64,000 bases of DNA from Anodontia alba (GCA_964016985.1 OZ024828.1:75389264-75453263); one strand, 5' to 3'. Counted from the stretch's first letter, positions 10,918 through 21,624 are shown. Program-made: numbers and translations. Notes: generated by a model from the letters alone, not told the origin.

Positions 10918-11028
10918 GGAACTGTCATTTTTGCAGGTACCTCAACTCTAAAAAAAAATGGGTGATTGAGCTTTTCTCAGAAAAATTCAACAAAGCAACA
11001 TCCCAAAAACTGCCACAACTGTGGTAAA

Positions 11029-13343
11029 CAAGAGGCCCATGGGCCACGGTTCGCTCACCTGAGTGACATAACCACTGCAGACATGCAGATGTTATGCAAC
11101 ATTTTTCCAATCCTATCATCACAACTAATGAAAATATCATCATTTGAGCAGTTCTTAGTTTTGAAGAAGAATATATGGGCCTGACAGTCAATGGAGCATG
11201 ATCATTTGAATAAACTATCAATCACATTTCAACAGAAGGATCAATGTGAAATTTGATGGAAACTGGCTAAGTGGTTTCTGAAGAATCATGATTTTATACA
11301 TGTAAACAGCACAGTGGCAGGGAATTATAAATATAAACCAGATAATAGCCATCTTAGATTTCCAATCAGAACAATTTTAACTACTGTTGATCTACAAGTC
11401 ACTTTGATACTTCCAATATAAATGTATATGGCCCATACAAATGAGGAAGCAAATTTGACCTTGGAGGTAAAAAGGTCAAATGTCAACATAGAAACATCAT
11501 TTTAGCAATTTTGGTAGATCTCCTGTCCCCCATAATTTGTGCAAAGATTAGGACCCAGGGCTTATTTGGTTATGGAGAAGGAGATTTTTAAAGGTTTTTA
11601 CCATATATGGGCATGGCAGCCATTTTGATCAACGGACCATACCCATTTTAGCAATCTTTCATTCTCCTGCCCATGGAGGCTCTGCATGAAATTTGAGCAA
11701 CACTGGCCCGGAGGCTTCAGAGGAAAAGCCATTTGAAATTATCAACATTTTTTACATACAAATGTATGGGGCCCATACAAATGCATACAGAAGCAAACTT
11801 GACCTCACCATAAAAAGGTTAAATGTCAATGTATGACAATTATTTTAGCAACTTTGGTAGACCGCCTGTTCCAGATGATATATGCAAAGATTTTTTAGCA
11901 ATAAGCCATCCTCGGTTTTGGAGAATAAGATTTTTAAATGCTTTTTCCCATACAAATGCATAAGGAAGCAAACTTGACCTTGCCGTAAAAAGGTCAAATG
12001 TCAATGTATGACCATTATTTTAGCAACTTTGGTAGACCCCCTATCCCCGATGATTTATGCAAACATTCAGCCCCAAAGCATCCTCGGTTCTAGAGAAGAA
12101 GATTTTTAAAGGTTTTTACCATATATGGGCATGGCGGCCATCTTGGTCAACGAACCATGACCATTTTAGCAATCTTTTGTTCCCCCTAATTAAGGAGGCT
12201 CCATATGAAATTTGAGCTAAATTGGCCAAGAGGCTCCAGAGGAGAAGTTGTTTGAAATTCTGAACTTTTTTCCCATACAAATGCATAAGGAAGCAAAATT
12301 GACCTTACCGTAAAAAGGTCAAATGTCAATGTACGACCATTATTATAGCAATTTCGGTAGCCCTCCTGTTCCCGAAGATATATGCAAAGATTCAGCCATA
12401 AGGTATGCTCCGTTTTGGAGAAGAAGATTTTTAAAGGTTTTTCCCATACAAATGCACAGGGAAGCAAACTTGACCTTGCCGTAAAAAGGTCAAACGTCAA
12501 CATACGACAATTCTTTTAGCAATATTGGTAGACCTCCCGTCCCCGATGATTCCTGCAAAGGTTCAGCCCCAATGCATTCTCGGTTCTGAAGGAGAAGATT
12601 TTTAAAGGTTTTTACCATATATGGGCGTGGCGGCCATCTTGGTCAACGGACTGCAACCATTTTAGCAATTTTTCGTTCCCCCACCCTAAGGAGGCTCCAT
12701 ATGAAATTTGAGCAAAATTGGCCCACAGGCTCCAGAGGAGAAGTTGTTTGAAATTCTGAACATTTTTCCCATACAAATGCATAAGGAAGCAAAATTGACC
12801 TTACCGTAAAAAGGTCAAATGTCAATGTACGTCCATTATTTTAGCAATTTTGGTAGCTCTCCTGTTCCCAAAGATATATGCAAAGATTCAGCCATAAGGC
12901 ATGCTCGGTTTTGGAGAAGAAGATTTTTGAAGGTTTTTCCCATACAAATGCATAGGGAAGCAAACTTGACCTTGCCGTAAAAAGGTCAAACGTCAACGTA
13001 CGACAATTCTTTTAGCAAGTTTGGTAGACCACCCGTCCCCAATGATTCCTGCAAAGGTTCAGCCCCAAGGCATTCTCGGTTCTGGAGAAGAAGATTTTTA
13101 AAGGTTTTTACCATATATGGGCATGGCGGTCATCTTGGTCAACGGACCGTGACCATTTTAGCAATTTTTCGTTCCCCCACCCTAAGGAGGCTCCATATGA
13201 AATTTGAGCAAAATTGGCTCAGCGGTTTCAGAGGAGAAGTCGTTTGAAAATGTTAACGGATGGATGCACGGACGGACGGATGGACGACGGACGAAAAGTG
13301 ATCACAATAGCTCATCCTGAGCAGAGCTCAGGTGAGCTAAAAA
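11029..13343 (+). mobile_element. Cassette C1 (hairpin-capped, tandem-repeat interior)
   Basis: The 5' end is CAAGAGGCCCATGGGCCACG, containing the perfect palindrome GGCCCATGGGCC, then CGCTCACCTGAG. The 3' end is CTGAGCAGAGCTCAG (stem CTGAGC/GCTCAG) then GTGAGCTAA. The subterminal CTCACCTGAG / CTCAGGTGAG pair is inverted. The interior starts with one diverged monomer of the C2 type (11347-11410) and continues as a higher-order array. The GACGGACGGA-type tract before the 3' hairpin is shared by other C copies. It resembles tandem-repeat-bearing non-autonomous Helitron/Helentron relatives known from bivalves, but I see no TC at the 5' end, so the class is open. Confidence 0.85.
11598..13250 (+). 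repeat. Higher-order X-X-Y array inside C1, period about 500 bp
   Basis: Y units (ACCATATATGGGCATGGCGG...) begin near 11598, 12116, 12618 and 13112. Between successive Y units lie two X units, each starting CCCATACAAATGCATA and containing CTTGACCTTGCCGTAAAAAG. The pattern Y-X-X repeats three times at spacings of about 518, 502 and 494 bp. Shadow ORFs here are not genes. Confidence 0.88.
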
Positions 13344-13521
13344 GTACCATATTTGTTCTAAATATTGGGATAGACATGTCTGAGCAAACAATGTAGACCT
13401 AGATCAGATGCCACAAAATGCAGCATTAGAGCAAGGTGAACACCATTTACCATTCAACCAGTAATTTTTAGGCACAGCAACTGGCAGGAAAGTGGTTTTG
13501 TTCAAATTAGGAAAAGTATTG

Positions 13522-13735
13522 TTAACGCTTAGCACTCTGGGTAAAATTTTCAGCAGACGACATTTTGAAATATTTTTTCTTATTTTTCCCAGAAAATAGG
13601 ATTTGACATTTCATGCAAACTGTCTCCTCAGGAGACAATTTGCATGAAATGTCAAATCCTGTTTACTGGGAAAAATAAGAAAAATATCAACAAATTGTCA
13701 TCTGCTGAAAATGCCCAGATAGTGGTAAAGGTTAA
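13522..13735 (+). mobile_element. Family-E foldback, copy 3
   Basis: TTAACGCTTAGCACTCTGGG at the left and AGTGGTAAAGG plus TTAA at the right. Palindrome ATGCAAACTGTCTCCTCAGG / AGACAATTTGCATG. Its right-hand TTAA (13732-13735) is also the left-hand TTAA of the next element. Confidence 0.88.
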
Positions 13736-13964
13736 CCCTTAAAGCGCCAAGAAAAACTGCACCTGAAAATGTTGTCTGTTTATGTCGTCTGCTGAATATT
13801 CTTGCAAACTTTTCAAACCTATTTTTGCATGTACAGGCAAACAGTGTGGACCCAGATCAGACTGCTCTGATCTGGGTCCACACTGATTGCAAAAATGACT
13901 TTTAAAATCACAAGCAGATGACAAAGCAGACAACAATAGTTGTGATTGGCGCTTTAAGGGTTAA
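13732..13964 (+). mobile_element. Family-D TTAA foldback, copy 1
   Basis: TIRs CCCTTAAAGCGCCAAG and TTGGCGCTTTAAGGG, each next to TTAA. Core GGACCCAGATCAGACTGCTC / TGATCTGGGTCCACACTG. piggyBac-type tips by inference. Confidence 0.88.
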
Positions 13965-14092
13965 AGTGTCCCAATATTTTAGGTAAATATGAGTATGGTA
14001 AATGTCATAAAATTTCGCACACTTTATTCTATACTTTTTAGGCCTAAATTTTGCTATTTATATAGCTGTTTCTTAAAATTCTTAGAGGAATG

Positions 14093-14163
14093 GCAAATGG
14101 TGTAGACCCTGATCAGACTGCTTCAGGTGAGGTCTGATATGGGTCTGCACTGTGTGCATATGC
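14093..14163. repeat. Family-R foldback core
   Basis: GTGTAGACCCTGATCAGACT pairs with GTCTGATATGGGTCTGCACT over an interrupted stem. Similar cores lie at 35880-35955 and 39925-40030. Confidence 0.6.
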
Positions 14164-14570
14164 CATTTTGTCAGAATTTTTGGTGTCATTTACCATATAT
14201 TAATAACTTTAGTGCACCAGAATTCTGATCAAATCAAGGTGAGTCATCCTAAAATGAGGTCTTATGGCACATTAAAGCCCTGCCACAAAACACGAGTCTT
14301 TGGGGTTTATGTGAACAGTAGTAGCCCCAATCAGATCGTGCACCACCGTGCCAGCCAATCACAGACTTTGAAGCAATTTCATCTGTATATTTTACAATAA
14401 ATTATAATTCTGTAAGTGAACCTCAAGTCAGAATGCACAGGCTTAGAATGCACAGGCTGATCCATGCTTCAGTGTTCGCTTATGCTATAAAGTTCCTTTT
14501 TGCTTGATGAAAGCTCAGCTCATTAATTTCATTCATCTTTTATAACTTTATAAGCATGCAGTAATGATTC

Positions 14571-14790
14571 CTTAATCATAATGCTTAGCTTGCTGGAAAA
14601 AAACTTCAGCAAACAACATTTTGAAATAGTTTTCTTACTTTTCCTAGAAAATAAGGAAACAGCTTTGACAGTGCATGCAAACTGTCTCAGGAGACAATTT
14701 TGTATTCAATGTCAAAGCATATTTTCTAGGAAAAATAAGAAAACTATTTCAAAATGTGTCTGCTGAAATTTTTAGCCAGCATGCTATGCA
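14571..14790 (+). repeat. Family-E foldback, copy 4
   Basis: ATAATGCTTAGCTTGCTGG at the left and AGCCAGCATGCTATGCATAA at the right. Arms TTTTCCTAGAAAATAAGG / TATTTTCTAGGAAAAATAA. One octamer has decayed. Confidence 0.8.
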
Positions 14791-15222
14791 TAAAATACCA
14801 CTTATCCTTCAGAAATCATCAGAATCTTTAAATACCTAAAATCTGTCTTGAAATGACAGCAGCATAAAAATGCATCAAAAGATGATTATCAAATCCAGCT
14901 TCATCATGAGAAAAAATACACCATGAGAGATACATAAACGCAAAGGTTCCTAAGCCAGATTCACAAACACTCCTTAAAGGTAAACCCTATCTCAAGGTCC
15001 AAAATTTTAACAAATGAAATTAGGTGCTTAAAATCAACTATAATTAATAATTCTATGTTCGACTGATGTTGCTGAAATAAGTGTATTGGTTTTGTCACTG
15101 AAAAGCAGCCTTTATGTGAAAATGCAAAATGTGTTTTTTCAAATCTCAGTCCTTATATTTTAGGTCCGCCTTAACTTAAGGAATTGTTGTGAAACTGGGT
15201 TGAGATCAGCCAATGCACACAG
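14791..15222. other. No gene recognised
   Basis: AT-rich spacer between E copy 4 and the next foldback. No ORF worth reporting and no clear repeat. Confidence 0.4.
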
Positions 15223-15385
15223 AAATTATATTTGGTGGTAATTCTGGAATATTTTTTTCTCCATAACAAAATAGATTGTAGGTACTCATCGGAAATGCCT
15301 CAGCAAGGCTCTCCTAATGACTATCGTCAATATTCATTTTATGGAGAACTGAAGAGAATTACTCAAGAATTATCATCAAACACTG
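15223..15385. repeat. Family-F2 foldback
   Basis: Outer arms TTTGGTGGTAATTCTGGAAT and ATTACTCAAGAATTATCATC. The inner part TACTCATCGGAAATGCCTCA is decayed. F2 differs from F in its outer arms; better copies lie at 59425 and 62886. Confidence 0.6.
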
Positions 15386-15843
15386 AGAACTGAGTTGATA
15401 AATCCAACAGTACTAATTAAATGAACCATAATCTATGGTATACTTGAGTATTATTTGCTTCTTCAGCTACACTTTCTTTTATCTTCAGTTTCTGTCTATA
15501 TTTTCTTAAATACAAATTTTCATTCTGACAGAAACAATCTGACCAGGGTCTTATCTTGAAAAATATATGCAAAGATGATAATTAGAGCATTTTTTTTTTC
15601 TTCATAAATGTCATTTCTAGAAAGTTAAGTGATATAAAATATATGAATTCAAGAGGAAATAATTTAACAAATTAACATTAGATGGCAAGTGATTCTATTT
15701 AACATCTACACCAGGATCAGAGTATCAACAACTATTATCCAACTTCTGACACCAATTTTGTAGATATTATTGCACATCTAATGTCTTGTAAAGTTTAAGT
15801 TTCATTTTTAAATTTGATATTGACTATCTAGTGTTACATTTAT
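15386..15843. other. No gene recognised
   Basis: AT-rich spacer. No coding or repeat signal that I can support. Confidence 0.4.
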
Positions 15844-15889
15844 AAACCCTTGTCCTGCTGAATAAATTAAGATGCCACTCCCACTTCTT

Positions 15890-15989
15890 CACCCAGGGAA
15901 ACTCGATATCGGGATATCGGAGGTTGCGAGATTTCGGAGGTAAACAAATGACGTCATCCAGCGACAGGGTATGTACTAATCCACTTTTT
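15890..15989 (+). repeat. T1 left terminal inverted repeat
   Basis: Contains CGATATCGGGATATCGGAGG, then GCGAGATTTCGGAGGTAAAC and AAATGACGTCATCCAGCGAC. Pairs with 18755-18854; mismatches occur at about positions 14, 63, 79, 90, 94 and 100 of the repeat. It includes TGACGTCA, the palindromic CRE motif. Confidence 0.92.
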
Positions 15990-16264
15990 ATTGCTTATAT
16001 CTTAATCATTTGATAAAAAAGCTGACTTGCTCGTTCTAGAGACATAATAATGAATATGTTAAAGCAAATATTTCCTTTCTCAGCTACTTTGTGGAGGTGA
16101 AAACGGCATTTGAACCAAGATGATCTATTTTTCATCTCATGTTTTGCCTTTTCGACGGCTACCAGCCCGATCATGGTAAATGACATGTTGGTTTATTATT
16201 GCCCAAGGATGGACTTATCTTTTCTTCGACTGTCTTCATAGTTGTTTCAGTTTATCAACAAAAA

Positions 16265-16390
16265 ATAACGCCTCCGGATGAAATTTAAAGCAAGTACTAG
16301 CGAAATTTTGGATAACGGAATATTCGGAGGTACATTGACACATGATGCTGTGGATCTCGGAGGGACTGTTGCTGGATTTCGGAGGCACTG
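16265..16390 (+). repeat. T1 left subterminal repeats
   Basis: TATTCGGAGGTAC (near 16320), GATCTCGGAGGG (near 16355) and GATTTCGGAGGCAC (near 16375) repeat the TIR motif GATTTCGGAGGTAA. Spacing is irregular. A likely transposase-binding cluster, by inference. Confidence 0.75.
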
Positions 16391-16980
16391 AAAATTGACG
16401 GAGTAAGTTCTGTGTAAAAAAGCAATATAAATTAAAACCTGCTCGCACAATATGGTGCTAAGCCTGTGAGCAAATACTAGTATCTCTTTTTGTAGCAATT
16501 TTAATAGGGTTTGATAGGTTTGAAGGAGAGTTTAATGTAATAATATTACTAGAACCAATGCCATTACGTTTAAGAAAGTATATGCAATAAAACAGCTTTT
16601 CGCTGCAAAAATGATGTTCTGTATGTGAAACGTGATATTTTCCTACCTAAGTTTTGATTGAAATGTTGATTTTGGAAACTCGTAAGAACCGCAGCGCCGA
16701 TGTGGTGCCAACGAGTGCCATCAGATCAGAAATAATAAACGTAATGTTACCATTGTAAATCTATGACATATCAATTATTTATAGCAATATCCCAACTCGG
16801 CACAATATTCACCAATATCAGTACAAAAACTCTATAATAAAGTTAATAATAGGTGCTTATTCGTCCATCGGGCTGACATTTGTGTATCTACTTACAAGAA
16901 TCTATCTATTTTCTTATACCGAGTCGTTCATATTTGACCATTACCTGTGTTAGGTGGGTCGCTTTATTTAGAATTTAGCA

Positions 16981-17016
16981 ACAACAACAATAATAATAAT
17001 AATAATAATAATAATC
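16981..17016. repeat. (AAC)n(AAT)n microsatellite
   Basis: Three AAC-type units followed by about ten AAT units inside T1. Confidence 0.95.
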
Positions 17017-17359
17017 ACACGATGAGCTCTTCAAAAATGTTTACAATCTGTTAAGAAGCATACCTCTGAGTCCTAGTTTATACCATACGGGCTTTCAACT
17101 CCTCTTGTTGTCTACAAATCTTTACGGACAGTCCGCTTATCTAGGTTTTTAAGCAGCAGCCAGAAAAATTACACATTCCCCTGTAATCCCATTTTCCTAA
17201 TATAAGTGAGATTTGCAAGGGGTCTTCACAGCATAAATTTGCTAGCGTGATATAATAATTATATGAGTTGTATCAAGTTGTATCGAGGAGACCTTTGTCA
17301 TTTTCATTTGCTATCAATAGAAAATATTGCATATTTTGTAACGTGTTCTTTCATACGCG

Positions 17360-17392
17360 CTGCGCGCGCGCGTGTGTGTGTGTGTGTGTGTG
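17360..17392. repeat. (GC)n(GT)n microsatellite
   Basis: GCGCTGCGCGCGCGCG followed by about ten GT units: alternating purine-pyrimidine DNA with Z-DNA potential. Lies inside T1. Confidence 0.95.
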
Positions 17393-18349
17393 GTGATTGG
17401 AAAGGAGGTGGACAAATTTATTCAAAATCAAGTAGATGGGGTGGGGTGGGGGGAGTTGGCGAACGTAGCCCCCATTGTGGACAAATCATTTAAATTTTAA
17501 TCGAAAACACAGGTTACACCCCTATATTTCGCCTCTAAGTCGACATTTTCTGAGCATTTGCACGCCTCCATACGGTCACACCATCCCCATTTCAAAACCC
17601 ACGGGCCAGGGTTTTTAAGCCTAAATTAAATGTAAGTGAAAAATCCATGGAGTGTCTGACCGACCAAACGATGAAACGAGACCTGTACCCCTTTCGGGCC
17701 AATTATTTTAAAAATCATGCAGGTTTGGCCTTAAAATCACTTTACAATCCTTCATTTTGCATCCCCCATCGGCATTTTGTTGGCATCTGTGTCCCTTTTA
17801 AGAATAGCCAAGAATTCACACACCCGCCCCTTCCATTTCAAAAGTCTGTGTACAGGCCTGGAAACTCACCAAAGGCACTAAACGTTGTGATGAACAAATA
17901 TGAAAACACGCAGAATGAAATTTTCATGTCTTAAAAAATACAAACTTTTCAGAAAGACAACTGTTAATTTTCGTATTATTCATTGAGGCAGTTCTAACGA
18001 TAACCCGCAACCTATGTTTTAGTGCAGAAACGACGTGGTTATTAAGAGTACCTCAATACATATTTTAGAGCAGAAACAAGAAAAAACAATTATAGCCCTG
18101 CAATCCCCACTTTTTCTATGTGAAGTCGCGTTTGTTACCGGGGTTTTCATCACGAAGGCTGGTTATCTTAATGTTTTATCTTGATAAGAATATGGCACAT
18201 TATTTCATTTATTCTTTGCCAGTCAGCATAAACGCTTTGTTCGCTTGCTACATGCCACTCCTGACGGTTCAGGTAATCGTCTTCAACATATTAAACCAGG
18301 CAAGATCACGTTTCAGAAAAGATGTAGCCGTTTTAAGAAGAACACTAAA

Positions 18350-18425
18350 TTTCCTTTCCTCCGATATCCCGTTAACCAATATAAATCTGTCCTCCGACAT
18401 CCCTGCATCATACCTCCGACATCCT
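18350..18425 (-). repeat. T1 right subterminal repeats
   Basis: CCTCCGATATCCCG, CCTCCGACATCCCTG and CCTCCGACATCCTG are three copies of the inward-facing motif in the opposite orientation to the left cluster. Confidence 0.78.
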
Positions 18426-18754
18426 GTTACCAATAAATGTGACAAAAACCCTAAAGAAATCTAAAAAATCTGCCACTTTAGTAATTTTTTCACATCTGCT
18501 ATTTCTTGTATAATTTATAGAAATGTTCTAGATTATACAGACATACATACTCAATGAAAAAGCTTTACAGGATAAAGGCTATAAACAATTGAAAATGGGA
18601 TTTGGGTGAAAAACAATGAAATTTCCTTTTCAAACGTGATTTTGAATAAATAGGAGGATACTTTATATTGGAATTTTATTTTCATATATTAAACTATTCA
18701 ACTGAGAAAATATAGGTTACGTTGCTTATCCTCCAGAAACACGTTTTTGATCAT

Positions 18755-18854
18755 TAAAAGAGGATAAGTACATACACTGTCGCTGGATGACATCATTTGT
18801 TTACCTCCGAAATCTCGCAACCTCCGATATCCCGATATCGGGTTTCCCTGGGTG
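18755..18854 (-). repeat. T1 right terminal inverted repeat
   Basis: Complement of 15890-15989. It reads GTCGCTGGATGACATCATTT, TACCTCCGAAATCTCGCAAC and ends CCCTGGGTG immediately before the second TTCTT. Confidence 0.92.
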
Positions 18855-19214
18855 TTCTTATTTTGCCAGTCAGATTAATTGATCCAGGTTGTTGATACAG
18901 ATTCATACACTGAATTTCAAACAGTGCAGATCCAGATCAGTTGTTCTTCAGAAGCCAACTGATCTGGATCATCTACACTGTGTGCAAAAGCAGGGCATAT
19001 TCGGGTTCAGCAGGACAAGGGTCAACATCACTCATTTCCAAAAATGAAAAAGTGGCATATCTGGAGCAATGGCTTTTATCCAACTTGGAAGCAATAATCA
19101 TAGACCAAACCTGTATATAAGAAAGAAGCTATAAAACAATTTTCCTAATCATAATTATATGTTCCCCTGACATCAACTACTGTCTTATTGAACCATAAAA
19201 TATCCCAGATTGTA

Positions 19215-19431
19215 TTAACCTTTACCACTCTCTGGGCTAATTCAGTAGTTAACAAACCGATCATACCGTTTTTTGAGTTTTTTTTGTTTTCTGAGAAACA
19301 GGTTTTGGTAATTCATGCAAATTGCCTCCAATGGAGACAATTTGCATGAAATGCCAAAACCTGTTTTCTGGGGAAAAATGAGAAAAAAATGCAGCATGTC
19401 ATCTGCTGAAATTTTTACCCTGCATGCTAAT
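19215..19431 (+). repeat. Family-E foldback, copy 5
   Basis: TTAACCTTTACCACTCTCTG to TTTTACCCTGCATGCTAA. Palindrome ATGCAAATTGCCTCCAATGG / GAGACAATTTGCATG with both octamers intact. Confidence 0.88.
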
Positions 19432-19617
19432 CATCAAAGAATTTGTCCTTTAATAGCAATCTGTAGGCAAAAATGTGCGAATGACAAATGAATGCTATTT
19501 TTTAACATAAAATAATGCTTCACATTTCTTTCAGATTGTCTCCAAAGGAGACAACCAACAAAGACCCAGATCAGCCTGCATATGTAGATTATTCTTGATA
19601 TTAATCTTACTGAGCGT

Positions 19618-19700
19618 GACCGTCACAAGAAATTGCCATGCTAGACAGACAATTATCAAAATGTTCTCTGCTGCAGTTGTGATTAGCATTTTAACCCTTT
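19618..19700 (+). repeat. Family-P right-half fragment
   Basis: AATTGCCATGCTAGACAGAC and GCTGCAGTTGTGATTAGCAT then TTTAACCC match the right part of P. The left half is missing. Confidence 0.6.
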
Positions 19701-19727
19701 CAACCTGCCAGACCAAAACCAATACTA

Positions 19728-19800
19728 TTGCAAACAGTGTAGATCCAGATTAGACAGCTCCTAACAAGCCGTCTCATCAGGATCTACACTCTTTGTAATT
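19728..19800. repeat. Foldback core of an A/B-like MITE
   Basis: GCAAACAGTGTAGATCCAGA with ATCAGGATCTACACTCTTTG. The loop GACAGCTCCTAACAAGCCGT differs from the standard families. Confidence 0.5.
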
Positions 19801-20285
19801 CTGTGTTTTTTTTTTTTGTTTTTTTTTTTTATTTTAAACTGAAATCCCTATTTGCATCAGTGGATAAGTCCAAATTCAAGAACAGAAGAGTTCATTTCAA
19901 AAACTCAGGGAGGAAATGGTTGTAGGTAAATGAGGATCCAATCACTAGACAGAATTTGAAATATCTTTCTGAATATTAAAAGCACTCCTTACAGCTAGTC
20001 TAGTTCTTGAGAGGGCCTATTGATATGAGTATATCAATATTAAGGCTGGTTATAAACATATTATACAATATCCCAGACAGCAATTAGTGAGCTGCAGAGA
20101 ATGATGAGAGACTTATTGCAGACCTATGTAACAGGTGAAAATGCATTCTGCTATGAAAACAGCAAAACAGGTGCTGTAATCTGGTATATTTTTACCTCAG
20201 ATGTGATGCATGCATGCACACATATAAGCAGTCTTCCCTTGCTTCCTTCTCCCACCACCTAACCACCCCCTCTAACCCCCTCTCC

Positions 20286-20286
<1 letters not shown>

Positions 20287-20316
<30 letters not shown>
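20287..20316. repeat. (CA)n microsatellite
   Basis: About 14 CA units downstream of a pyrimidine-rich stretch. Confidence 0.97.
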
Positions 20317-20346
20317 AGAAAGGGTCAGACATTATACACATACACT

Positions 20347-20510
20347 AGAACCTCTTTATAAAACAGTTCATTTTAAGACAGTTTTGGATATAAGATTATT
20401 TAAAGGTGGACCCCAAGTGTTGTATCCAAAATGACAGTTCATGGTCATATTTGTTTGGATACAACACTGCTGTTTAGCTGACACAGTTTTTGGTTCAAGA
20501 GGTTGTGAAG
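20347..20510. repeat. Family-L TIR MITE
   Basis: Starts GAACCTCTTTATAAAACAGT and ends GGTTCAAGAGGTTGTG. The inner inverted pair TTGGATATAAG / GTTTGGATACAAC is weak. It resembles the element at 49407-49617. Confidence 0.65.
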
Positions 20511-20522
20511 GTGTCATTTAGA

Positions 20523-20806
20523 AAACAAGCCTATTGAAATATACGGATAATTTTACCACCAAAAAATGAAAATTTTCAGATAAAAATTCTGATATTTTTT
20601 TTTCATACTTCTGCTCAAAACATAGATTGTGGGTACTCATTAGAACTGCCTCAGTGAGTCAATTCTAACAAGTACCCACAATCTATGTTTTTGAATAGAA
20701 ATAAGAAAATAATGTGTACCCCTGTAAACCCCAGTTTTACTATATAAACGTGGGGTTTAAGGAGGTCAAAATTATATAGGCGTGTTTTCTTGATGTATTC
20801 AAACTA
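20523..20806 (-). repeat. Family-N foldback, copy 1
   Basis: Carries GAAAATTTTCAGATAAAAAT, GTACTCATTAGAACTGCCTC and TTCTAACAAGTACCCAC, then a side hairpin AACCCCAGTTTTACTATATA / GTGGGGTTTAAGG. Ends AGGCGTGTTTTCTTGATG. Other copies at 55013 and 57545. Confidence 0.8.
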
Positions 20807-20833
20807 TCCTGTCCATTCATAAAACTAAGTTGT

Positions 20834-20914
20834 ATCTGAACAAAAGTGTATAGATTATATAGAAAAATGACCATTTATGGTCATTTTTCTATATAACCTA
20901 TACATTTCTGTTTA
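20834..20914. repeat. Family-L hairpin, copy 2
   Basis: GTATAGATTATATAGAAAAA / TTTTTCTATATAACCTATAC with the palindromic centre TGACCATTTATGGTCA: a near-perfect stem of over 30 bp. Confidence 0.85.
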
Positions 20915-21624
20915 GATAAAACGCTGAGGTGATACATTGTTAACAGTATTCAAAATTGTCATTTGGGGAGGTAAATTGGCAGTTTTGCAGTCAGAAACTT
21001 CGTTTTATGGCAATGCATCAGAGGAGAACGTACACCGTAATTTGCAACCTTAAAACCAATGATTTACCTCCCCAAATTTTAAATGCAGTTATCCCCATTC
21101 TAATACAATTATTCATTTGTTTTGTTGAAAAAAAAAAAGTACTATTTGCACAAAGCCGCAAAACCAAATTCCAGCCAATGAAAAGAGATGTTACGTGATG
21201 GCACTGAACTTCCAAATGTATAGTGCAGTATATATTATCCCCAATATTTTACTTTATCCATTCAGTCATGTCATTAAAAAATTAAAAATTTTGTTGAACT
21301 AACACAGTTTTTGCTTTAGATGCCAGCAATAGTGTTAGGTTTTCTCTTACCTTTTTTTTAGAGGTTGCACTGTATTCAATGCATCCTTCCATTCATAAAA
21401 CTAATTAAGCAAGTAATTTGATGGCAAAGATAGCCAATTATTTTGTGACAAACAAAAACATCAGCTTGCATTTTTATGACAAAAGGGAAAGTTTTATGTG
21501 TCATGCCAAACATTTTCTCCTGGCAAAGCTGACAGTACAGCAGCTTATACCGCCTGGCCAAAATTCTCAAATGACAAAGCTTACAGGTTTTTGGCATAAC
21601 TAAAATTACTATGTAAAAAGATCA

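Larger units (their letters stand above)
13344..13998 (+). repeat. Family-B MITE, copy 5, host of an E+D chain
   Basis: 13344-13521 carries ACCATATTTGTTCTAAATAT, the core ACCTAGATCAGATGCC and ATTAGGAAAAGTATTG. 13965-13998 carries AGTGTCCCAATATTTTAGGT. In intact copies these are joined by TAAGGAGTTAAGGTGTCC, so the insertion is near the internal TTAA. Confidence 0.75.
15890..18854. mobile_element. T1: 2,965-bp TIR element with 5-bp target duplication
   Basis: The TIRs are about 100 bp with roughly six mismatches. The left end begins CACCCAGGGAAACTCGATAT and the right end finishes CGGGTTTCCCTGGGTG. TTCTT occurs on both sides (15885-15889 and 18855-18859). TIRs and subterminal zones carry many copies of TCGGAGG facing inward at the left and CCTCCGA at the right. 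The interior is unlike its neighbours, with CpG-rich patches. The longest interior frames (17647-17934 and 18120-18464) show no transposase motifs, and the second overlaps the repeats, so this is a non-autonomous element. A CAC tip with a 5-bp duplication is compatible with Transib/RAG-like termini, but only as a suggestion. Confidence 0.92.
15844..19025 (-). repeat. Family-A MITE split by T1
   Basis: The 5' piece (15844-15889) is AACCCTTGTCCTGCTGAATA to CCCACTTCTT. The 3' piece (18855-19025) is TTCTTATTTTGCCAGTCAG, the core GATCAGTTGTTCTTCAGAAG and TTCAGCAGGACAAGGG. Joining them across one TTCTT gives a normal A element, in which CCCACTTCTAATTTTCAGCC is the usual sequence at that point. Confidence 0.9.

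Noticed and set aside
11029..13343. Firm assignment of C cassettes to Helitrons
   Set aside because: The CTAA 3' end with upstream hairpin fits, but the 5' end is not TC, the insertion context is an A tract rather than a clear A|T site, and no Rep/helicase sequence is present in the window.
17263..18464. Open frames within T1 as a transposase
   Set aside because: Frames of 76, 95 and 114 codons lack any DDE-type or zinc motif, and one overlaps the subterminal repeats.
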